A DNA stretch of 64,000 nucleotides. Origin: Chrysomallon squamiferum. Taxonomy: Eukaryota > Mollusca > Gastropoda > Neomphalida > Peltospiridae. Numbering within the stretch: position 1 is the first letter of the stretch; each line of letters opens with the position of its first letter. The translations under genes and the position numbers were made by a program. The stretch covers positions 7,171,436 through 7,235,435 of the forward strand of contig CM022674.1 in assembly GCA_012295275.1 (NCBI GenBank), written 5' to 3'. This document shows, in pieces, positions 52,049 to 61,718 of this stretch. The notes under the pieces were generated by a model, which was not told where the DNA came from, did not search any database, and was given only the letters and a program-made list of their open reading frames with translations.

Positions 52049-52142
52049 AATTATAGTATATAATACACTAATTACGAGAATATTAATACTGTATGACTAG
52101 GATATTAAATTAAAAATACACAATAAAGTAATTACTAATATA

Positions 52143-52197
<55 letters not shown>

Positions 52198-52290
52198 ATA
52201 TATGTTATTACTTTATTGTGTATTTTTAATTTAATATCCTAGTCATACAGTATTAATATTCTCGTAATTAGTGTAATATATACTATAATT
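52049..52290. repeat. Near-perfect 84-bp inverted repeat (foldback) with TA-rich loop
   Basis: The left arm (52049-52133) and right arm (52207-52290) are reverse complements with one or two mismatches, including CTAATTACGAGAATATTAAT and GACTAGGATATTAAATTAAA. The 73-base loop is almost all TA with GATATA units. It could be a foldback MITE, a young inverted duplication or a hairpin transcript source. It lies about 670 bp upstream of SLC12A9-like exon 1a. Confidence 0.92.
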
Positions 52291-52352
52291 TATATATATA
52301 CACACACACACACATACACACATACATACATACATATACACACACACACACT

Positions 52353-52383
<31 letters not shown>

Positions 52384-52425
52384 TGAATCAAATGAAATAA
52401 AAATAACAGTAATAAACCTACATAC

Positions 52426-52479
<54 letters not shown>

Positions 52480-52518
52480 AATAAAATAAAATAAAATAAA
52501 ATAAAATAAAATAAAATA
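52426..52518. repeat. (AAT)n-(TAAAA)n compound microsatellite
   Basis: AAT units are followed by AAATA and about eight TAAAA pentamers. It directly precedes the CpG-richer sequence upstream of exon 1a. Confidence 0.93.
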
Positions 52519-52679
52519 AAAATAGATCTGTAGGGGAGAAAAGTGAACGCACTCGGTGCACTCTCCCCCCCCCCCACTAAGGATCAGAGTACGTCTGCCC
52601 CTAGCTACTAGTGGCAGACAGTCGATCAAACATTTCATTGTGGATCTTTTGTCTTGATTCTGTCAAACCTTTTATATCT

Positions 52680-52960
52680 ATCAATTCCCGTCACCTGTTC
52701 CGTGCGTCACGCCTCAGCTGTTACTTCATGTCTGTTTCATACACGAGTGATTTTCTTCTCAGTGTTGCAGACGATAACATGTAAACTAGCGGCACATTCG
52801 CAGTATTACTCTCTGCGCATCGTTACATACCACCTGTATGATTCAGCGGTGCAATACCGATCAGTATGCTACTGAACTGCTGCAGGTTTTGTTCTTCTTG
52901 CGGACTATTTTAGAGCGAGAAAGGAAATAACATTTAAAAGAAAGAAAAACGAAAAACGAA
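52680..52960 (+). promoter_or_regulatory. Candidate promoter 1a of the SLC12A9-like gene
   Basis: The 280 bases before exon 1a are richer in GC and CpG than the region's average, with TGCGTCAC (CRE-like, about 52703) and CTGCGCAT. This suits a promoter or first untranslated exon, but no TATA box or start site is certain. Confidence 0.35.
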
Positions 52961-52963
52961 AGC

Positions 52964-53285
52964 ATGTCTGTAAAATCAGGTTATCGTTCGACGGAATCTA
53001 TAGATATTAATTTTGACCTTGACAGAGAAGCAAATTCCAAAAGTGGTAGTCATAAATATTTACGATTGGAAGCGTTACAAATAGATTCTGAAAAAACAAC
53101 AGAAAGTTCTGAACTGTTGCCACACAAAAAATTTCTACATCGACTTTTTACGTTTTTCTGTGGATATAAACAGAATCATACTTCGGAAGATTCCGGATAT
53201 AAACGTCGTCGACTCGGAACATTTGCCGGAGTTTTTGCACCCATTGCTTTGAGCCAGTTTGGAAATAATTTATTTTTACGTCTAG
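52964..53285 (+). CDS. SLC12A9: SLC12A9-like alternative first exon 1a
   Basis: The ATG at 52964 opens 107 codons plus one base, ending at donor CTAGGTGAGA. Residues 1-80 are a polar cytosolic N-terminus. Residues about 84-107 read RRLGTFAGVFAPIALSQF and then GNNLFLRL, the start of TM1 of the SLC12A9 subfamily. The leftover G joins exon 2 (61419) to give LGFVVGQSG, exactly as the family requires. Exon 1b at 56041 encodes the same structural part with a different sequence, so the two are mutually exclusive first exons with separate promoters. 1a differs from the family norm in TM1 (QFGNN instead of MFS plus hydrophobics), which may affect transport or folding. Confidence 0.75.
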
Positions 53286-53344
53286 GTGAGAAGAGAATAT
53301 TTTAGAAGTTATCTTTCATAATGTTAATATTTAGCATATACTAC

Positions 53345-53660
53345 AAGTTCTATTACTTCTACTTTTACTACTGCTACTACTACTACTACTACTGCTACCA
53401 CTACTTCTACTACTGTTACTTCCATGTCTGTTACTACTACTACTACTGTTACTAAAACCTCTGATACTTCTAGTACTTCTATCACTAATGCTACAACTGC
53501 TACCACTATTACTAGTGATACTGCTACTACTATTGTTGCTTATATAATTGCTCCTATTACTACATATATTTGTAATACAAAACTAGTATCATCGTTTTTG
53601 GACTATTACGTCTAATTTTACTATTACTGCTTATTTTACTGTTACTACTGCTACTATTAT
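53345..53660. repeat. Imperfect (ACT)n trinucleotide tract in the SLC12A9-like 5' intron
   Basis: About 300 bases consist mostly of CTA/ACT triplets with interruptions. Both strands show spurious Thr/Ser or Val-rich frames. It begins about 60 bases after the exon 1a donor. Confidence 0.85.
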
Positions 53661-54149
53661 TATAATACATGTCCTTCTACTGTTACTAACATCAAAGCAA
53701 GGGAAATACAATTACTAAAACCAGAATTACTATTTCTGCAGTTTGTATTACTCATGTTGCTACTTTCCAACATTAACAAGAGACCGTAATATCTGGGGTG
53801 CGGGGGGTACTGTGATTTCTCCCCACTGATTATGGGAGAGTTCATATAAAAGGTAACTTTTTGCTAACAGAGTAGCCCATCGTGTGTAGCAGTGTCCGCG
53901 GCGGGTTTTCTCTGACATTAACAACTAGAACCTTAATCATATATCATATATCACTTGTATCTGATTCTCTCGTCCAGGAGTCACTTGAAGAGGGCGCCAC
54001 TTACGATAACTGTAAAAGATGGGTATTAGTTAGATCTTAGGTCAGAAGCAAAGTTGCCAGTAGATACATCCCTCGTTGTGGTTACATGGACTTTTTTTTT
54101 TTTTTTTATTTTTTTGTTGTTGCTTGTTTTTCTTATTGCTAATAATACA

Positions 54150-54206
<57 letters not shown>

Positions 54207-54240
54207 GTCAGTGTTGTTGTTATTTTCGTCGTCGTCGTCG
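54150..54240. repeat. (ATT)n microsatellite followed by CGTCGT units
   Basis: About 18 ATT units are followed by GTT and then four GTC units. It is intronic for transcripts starting at exon 1a and upstream of exon 1b. Open frames on both strands are translations of the run. Confidence 0.93.
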
Positions 54241-54910
54241 TTGTTATTAATATTATTAATATTCTTCCTCTTATTATTATCACTGTTGTTTTTTGCTGTT
54301 ATCATTATTCCACCCACCACGACAACTACATATACAATACTGTTATAAACTCTTGCAAACTTCTAACAAACTACTACTACCATTACTGCCATCATTCTTT
54401 CACAGCCAAATAACGATGTAGCAAATGAACACTGGATGTTGGAAATGCCATCCAAAGATGTTTATTTCCACATGAAATAGCGTGTGCATGTGCCCTGATG
54501 TTAATGAAACACCTAATAATAGTTAGGTTACACTTATTACCTGTATTTACCTTTAATTATATTAACGATATCCAATATAATGTATGTTTCATTTATCATC
54601 GCCTGTAACGACGTCGTCGCGCGACAGGTGGTCGCTATCGAGTCCTGGTATCAGCTTTTTCATGGTCACATTTCATTAACGTGTTATTAAAAAGCACGTC
54701 CGTAAATATTGTTACTATATATACATGCTCTGATAGGTTCGTATGCACATATTCGAGCACACATAAACACACACACAAACAACCTCATCCAAATCGGACA
54801 TACACAGGTGTGGATATATGTATGTATGATTATAAAATCTCAATTTATATATTTATTATACAGTTTTACATAAAAGCAAGTGTTTTTTTATTTCGTTTGT
54901 TTGAAGGTTT

Positions 54911-54941
<31 letters not shown>

Positions 54942-55311
54942 CTTCTTTTTTTTTTTGTGTGTGTGTGTTTTTAATTTTTTAACTATAATTTTATTTTTTA
55001 TTTATTATTATTATTTTTTTTTACAGTGTACAGGTGTGTATACAACTGTTGTGCGAACGTGACTGGTATTTATTATTATAAAACAAATTTAGTAACAGAG
55101 GTCACGATTCTGGTAAAACGTGAAACTTTTTTTTCTTTTATATAAATTTGCATGCTTTACTTTATCAATAACAAGATAAAAACCTTTCATATGTAATTTT
55201 ATTAAGAAGAGTGTACGCCCTGTTCTAAACTCCATCTGCACGTATATCCATTTATTTATTTGGTTTATTTATAATGATGATGATAACGATAAAAATATTT
55301 ATTTATTTATT

Positions 55312-55312
<1 letters not shown>

Positions 55313-55358
<46 letters not shown>

Positions 55359-55405
55359 GTATAATTTTTATTATCTTTATTATTATTAGTAGTAGTAGTA
55401 TTAGT
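55313..55405. repeat. (AAT)n and TTA/TAG trinucleotide tracts
   Basis: About 15 AAT units precede TTATTATTAGTAGTAG units. This TTA-to-TAG transition also occurs in repeat S (33530 and 48800), so such compound trinucleotide tracts are common in this genome. Confidence 0.9.
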
Positions 55406-55819
55406 ATTATTATTATACTTATTATCTTCATCATAATCACTGTTTATTAATAATATATATAATTTTATCGTGCTCTCTGTAAATATTCATTCATTCACTT
55501 TTCTCACACTGTGCTATTTATAGTTTAAAGTACTACGACAACAACTTTTAAATACCAGCAGTATTATTAGCTTGTCACGGCAGAGAGGAACTTAATATAA
55601 TAATTGCAGCAGTCATTGTAAACATTAAACCAAGCGTAAATTACAGTTTACGTGTACAGTTTTCTCTCTAACACTCAACTGTTTATTTACGTTTTCAGTC
55701 TGAACCTTTATCAGCTTTATAAAGCATATTTAGATTATAGATCCATATGACAGACGTGCCTTTCTGCATATATATGAATAAGAGTTCATGTCCTTAATGT
55801 AAATAATGACAGTGGGCTG

Positions 55820-56040
55820 ATCGGTCCAATAATGTAAACAAAAGCACGTGTATTAGCTGACTCTAACAAGCATGCGCAGTGACTGATGTAATATATTTAG
55901 TCTTCCGGCGGAAGGCTATCTCGAACAGCTGGTCAGAACTAGGAAATGATTTCATATTTCTGGCGATATCGACAGAGCTTCTCTCTTCCACCTCACACAG
56001 AAATTGTTACCCTGGTGATGAAAGTGTCATAAATTCGGCG
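55820..56040 (+). promoter_or_regulatory. Candidate promoter 1b of the SLC12A9-like gene
   Basis: Upstream of exon 1b are CCAAT (about 55826), CACGTG (about 55844), GCATGCGCAG (55870-55879, NRF1-like half site) and the palindromic ETS-type CTTCCGGCGGAAG (55902-55914). This is a typical housekeeping promoter grammar. A four-codon upstream ORF (ATG at 56018 or nearby) ends just before the main ATG. Confidence 0.5.
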
Positions 56041-56781
56041 ATGGAAAGGACAAGCGACAAGGCGCCGATTCTTAGCAACTCAAGAACGTCTAACATTTCA
56101 CAGTACGGCACATCCCCGTCTTATGACAGAGATTCAGAAACAGCCAGCGCCGAATCATTGCATACAATTTCTGGCAGTCCTCGCATCCATAGTCCTTCAG
56201 TGTGGAAACTAACACGCGAACTGAGCCATGGAGGATCGGATCCAGAACACCGAGGTCACAGAGACAACCCAAACCGTGGCAGACGAACTCTGGGGACGTT
56301 TTCCGGAGTTTTTTGTCCGATTGCGCTTTCCATGTTCAGCACTTTGTTGTTTTTACGAGGAGGTACAATGTTTTTATTGTTCAAACCTTCGATAATGTTT
56401 TCAGTTTTTAAATATATCATTCCTCAATAATTTACTTTTTTCCCTTTCAGTCTTTACTTAACCTTGGTACTACTAATGTAAAATGTTTCTTTGTATATAT
56501 ACATACACTTTTCCACTTGGGCACACCCAAACTCACTTTCTCTGTTGATAGTATTAAAGGCATAATAGTGACTGAAAGAGTAAGAGTCACAAATGAAAAA
56601 AACAAAACAAATCACAATGCTTTCTAAAAACACAGGTTGAAATAAAAATCGGTAAGAGTTAACACACACACACACACACTCACACAAAAACAATTAACTC
56701 ATATTTATGTTCATGCATACAGAAATATTTAAATACCTATAGAAACATTTAAACAGATAAACTGTATATATTACAAACATG

Positions 56782-56821
<40 letters not shown>

Positions 56822-57026
56822 TAACTCATATTTATGTTCATGCATACAGAAATATTTAAATACCTATAGAAACATTTAAACAGATAAACTGTATATTATG
56901 AATGTGCGTGCACACACACACACACATGCAAACAAACACACACACATAAATATACACTGTTTATATAAAAACTCATTTCACAATTAATCCAGTAAATTCA
57001 GTAAATCTGGACAATGAATACATGCA

Positions 57027-57079
<53 letters not shown>

Positions 57080-57520
57080 TTACTGATGTGACACAGAAAA
57101 GTGGAATAGCAGTTACAAACACTGACATTGAATTTGAAAATATAAAAACAAAATTTATATCTAAATTGGTGTGTGTCTACATGTGTATGTGTGTGTTTTA
57201 TAGTACACATATGTGTATATTTTATGTATACATGTATTTACATAGGTGTTGTCAGTTTTTATAAACTGTACCAAACAGCTGGACAGAGTTTTTCAAACAT
57301 GTGTTACTAATGACAGAATTTTAGAAAGTCAATTTGGTTTTGTGTCAACTAGGGTGAACAGCCTCCCAACAGATAATTGATGTCAAAAAATCTAGTTGTC
57401 ATGAGTCATGATCACGTTCCCTGCTTTCAATAGCATGACTCAACACAAATAAAAGTTAAAAACGTTTCTTCGCATGATATAAATAGTACAAACAGGTCAA
57501 GTTTCAGCAGTAAGTATATC

Positions 57521-57551
<31 letters not shown>

Positions 57552-60500
57552 TTATCAAACTAACATTTGCCAAATAAGTGTATATTTTGAAGTAGCCATC
57601 CATGAATTCTCACAAAAAAAAAAGAAAACATGATGATAAATAATAAAAATAATAAATAAATAAATAAAACCATTTAAATTGCAATTATAATAATAAAAAA
57701 AAAAAAAAAAGGTAAATGAAAATAGCCTAAAATAAATTAAAAAAAAAAAATAACTATAAAGAAGAAAAACTTGAATGAAATGACATTAATGACTAGAAAT
57801 GTTGATAATGATGATAGCAATAATAACAATATTAATAATAAAAGTAGAAAAAAAAATATATAGCAATAATAATAAAAATAATAAATACTCTAAAATCCGA
57901 AATTAATGCATGTATAAAATAAAGTGACATAACAGCACTACACGAAATGCATGTATTGATTAATTCAGTAACTGTAAAAAAACAAAAAAAAATTTAAAAT
58001 TTATTTTGAAACTAGTGTAATACTTTATGATTTAATTGTGTTATAGCTCTAACATTTTCAGTTACAGAAACCACAATATATAATAAAATGTTTTATTGTT
58101 GTTGAATGCTAAGCAGGCTTTGCATTGTGCCCCTCCCCCCAAAAAAAAAAAAAAAAAAAAAATGAAAAAAATAAAAAACCAAATGGATTGCTTGTAGAGG
58201 TTCTCAGTACCCATAACATTCAAGCTGTCTGGGTTTCACTTATTCAGAGGAATCTTGTATTAACTCACTGCTTACTCATTATCAGTTCCAACTCCATGCC
58301 AGACTGAACCACCTCATAATTATACAGGAGTGTAAAACTATATATAAAAATACTTGTAACCAAGTACAGTAATACCTCAGTTATTGAATTCCTTTCTCCA
58401 ACAATTCAGTTCTCGAACGTATTGTTTGAAAAAAAAAAGGTTTCAGTTGTTGAATGTAAGCTAGGTTCTCAGGCTGAAGGCAGCCAGGGTAGTGTGTTCA
58501 GAAGGAAAGCAGTGGGTGGGTGGGTTACAAAGTTATGTGAACAAAATCAAACACAGAACAAACGTTTTCAGTGACAACATCACCTCTTTCTTTAGAAACA
58601 TTTCAAAACACAGGCAGAAAGAGAGCAAGTTAGACAGGTTTTTTTTTAGTGAAAATGAAGTTCAGTGACTTTCAAGCAGGTTGTGATAGGGTAAAGGGAC
58701 AATAAAGATTAAAAAAAAACTGAGAATGAAAGTTATCTGACACGTTTGTGACTCACGTTTTGAGTGATAACATCCTTCCTCCTCTGACTTTTCCTCACCC
58801 CCCCTTTCATTTACACCATCTGCTCTTCTTATCTGTTTATTGTGTTGTAGTTTTTGTGAGTGCAAGTAAATATTATCATGCTGGGTTAAATAAGCAACAT
58901 GTGTTATTTAAAATGCTTTTTTAATGTGTAATATTTGGAGTTCTCGATCAAATTGTTCCAAAATATATTATTTCTTATGGAAATAATTGATTTTGTTTTC
59001 AAACAGATTTCTGGAATGGGTTAAGTTTGAGAACTGAGGTACCACTGTAATTTGAAAAATAATAATAATAAAAAAAAGTGTTTTCAAAGTAATACTTCAG
59101 TAACACAAACACATTTTTGTATTAGTTTAACTCACACATTAATTTCATGTTTTACAGTGAATGAAAAACATCCCAAAATAAAATGACACAAATGAACTTG
59201 AAGACACGCTATCATTATACAATAGTTTATCATTAGTAATAGTTTATTGACCTCTGATAACAAAACAGTACAGTTGATAATAACAACTCTTTTGTCTGAC
59301 TACAAAATACTGAAATATACCTACAACATTCTGTAGAGCATAAATCTGTTATTCTTAATAAAAGTTTTTAAATTATAAATTTAAAGTAAATGTGTAGATG
59401 TTACATGTTACTGTAGTCCTAACTGTTTGTTACAGAGTGTGCTTTTGCAGTTATTTCCTGATCTAACCACAACTGTGTAAATGATAAAGTCTAGTCTAAG
59501 ATTTGTTATCAGCAGGTTAATATTTATAGAGCAGTGTCAGCAGATTTTATTTTTAAAATGTTTGATTAAAATTTAAGCACAGTCATGCCCCACCCTACTT
59601 CATTTTGGCCTAAGCTAAATTCACCTTTAAATGACTGGTACAGAGAACATTTCAATTAAATGAATGTCATTACGTCCAAAGTTACATTAATCACCATCAT
59701 CACATGCGTCATAATAAAGAATGTAAAATAAATATATTTTTCTGTAAAAATAAATTTAAATAAATACACACTAATTCTTTAGAAATTAAGACTAAATCAT
59801 TCTGTATATTATTTATAACGCCTTCACGAGAATTGTATTAGGTGAAGAACGTAATTTGTTTTAACTGTGTTAATTATTCAATAAAAATACAACAAAATGC
59901 ATTTTTAGAGGTCTTTAAGTTTTTATGATAATTATATTCTTTTGTAAGTTATTCATGTTAGTTTTATATTGTTTGTCATCATTTTAAAGCATTTTTAAGG
60001 CATTATGATATTTATTTATTTTTATCTAATAATTTAGCTATAACAATCAGTTATTACATTGTGTTGTTACACTCAACTTTCTTTGTTTCATTTTGCACTT
60101 TCATAACATGCATTTTTGTCAGGTACTTTTTTCTTAATTTTTGTGTTTTTCTTTTTGTTTCATATGCAAGAATAAATAATAATTTAAAGTATTCAAAATA
60201 ATTTTATTCTCTTTGACATGAAACATATGCTTGAACAAGAAAACAAAGATGTTTGTTTTCTTGCTCAAAAGAGAGAGATATTTTGTTTATTTTGTTTGTA
60301 CTGGCATAAATACACTTAAGTAAGTTATTTGTTAGCAAACTAAACAATATTTGAACAAAGTATACAAAAAATCCAATACTTAACACTTCCCAAAATGACA
60401 ACAACAACAACAGCAACAATAACAACACAGCACCAACACCAACAAAAATTAAAAAAACAAACAAAAAAAATCAAAGAAGGAAAAAAAAGGCTTGTTTTAA

Positions 60501-61680
60501 AATATGCACAATATATTTACACTGTATTTATTTCACATAATTTATGAGCTAGTTGCTTAAGAAGAAAATTATACTGTTAAAATGACATACTCTACATATT
60601 TATATTTTTATACTGACATTAAGCAGCTGTTATTTCTTTAGATTAACTTGTATCACATATTTTAATTTCATCTGATGATTAAATATTTCAGTTAGCTTAA
60701 TATAACATACCATACCAAGTTATTTACATCTGTGATTAATGTAAAATGACTTTGTATGTAAATTGAGTTGAAACCTGTTCACAAACATTGATTGCATGGT
60801 TGCTACATTTCCTAGTCCCCCCACACCCATGCACACACACACACACACACTCACACACACACACAAGCACACAAACACACACAAGCATACTCGCACACAT
60901 ACAACATAAGCAGTAAATAATTCCTGATACAAACCTACAGCCATTTTTTTATAAATTAGCAGAAATAGATGTTTGATAAACACCTTCCCATGGAAGCAAA
61001 ATCTTTAGCATACTTTACAAATAATGCCTTGATTAGAAATAAACTGTCTTTATTTCACAATCCAACCAAAGGTCCACCTAGTCTGTTATTTAATTTATTA
61101 GTTACAGGAAGTATTCTTTGCTAAACTGAGCTTAGTCTTTGAAAAACTGTTTGCTTTATTTATATAATTAATATAACTATATACAGTGTGAAACAAAACA
61201 AAACAAAACTAAAAAAAATTAAAAATTAAAAATTAAATAGTTTAAAAAGAAATAAAGCCAGGAAAAATTTAATTCATCCACATAATTTTATTTATTATTG
61301 TCATACTTTATTAGTAATAGAGATTGGTGACTGGTACAAAATGTATAAATCATTTGGAAGTATATACTAAGTGTATTTAATGTACAGAGTTTATTGTATT
61401 TGTTTTCTGTTTTTTCAGGTTTTGTTGTTGGACAGTCAGGACTGTTGGAAGCCGTGGCTCAGCTTGTACTTGCGTATATAATTCTGGTACTCACTGTCCT
61501 GTCAATCTGTGCCATTTCAACCAATGGGGCAGTGGAAGGGGGTGGAGCATACTGTATCCTTTCATTTACATATTATAATTAACATAATTTAGACATTGTT
61601 TTAGTATCTTGATTTATATTTTCGAAGATGCTTATATGGCATTTACAGAACAGAATATTAGTGTTCGTGTTTGTCTTTGG

Positions 61681-61718
<38 letters not shown>

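Larger units (their letters stand above)
49091..52963. other. Interval between satellite domain and SLC12A9-like exon 1a
   Basis: Mixed unannotated sequence: hAT-like end, minisatellite copy 2, an inverted scrap of repeat S (about 49880-49945), a CCGG-rich inverted repeat (50118-50183), an AAT run (50409-50456), two orphan exon-like islands (50980-51189 and 51826-51897), GT-rich minisatellite (51240-51320), an 84-bp hairpin with TA spacer (52049-52290), CA and TA runs, AAT and TAAAA runs (52426-52518), a C12-13 run near 52565, then a CpG-richer probable promoter. Confidence 0.5.
56363..61418 (+). other. Intron 1 of the SLC12A9-like gene (from exon 1b)
   Basis: A 5.06-kb intron with a tandem duplication (56690-56945), CA and GT runs (56784-56817, 57028-57078, 57523-57550), a LINE RT scrap (57245-57355), A-runs (57700-57720 and 58140-58162), a Tigger-like MITE (58367-59047) and a small hairpin (60231-60268). 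No further exon was found. Confidence 0.6.

Noticed and set aside
54026-54413. Poly-Ile, poly-Asn and poly-Leu frames on both strands
   Set aside because: All are translations of the ATT microsatellite at 54150-54207.
55879-56040. Longer SLC12A9-like exon 1b start at 55879
   Set aside because: The codon is GTG and the stretch contains the candidate promoter motifs; ATG 56041 fits better.
60720-60983. 87-aa minus-strand frame with VCVCV
   Set aside because: Driven by a CA tract at about 60834-60890; no domain or splice support.
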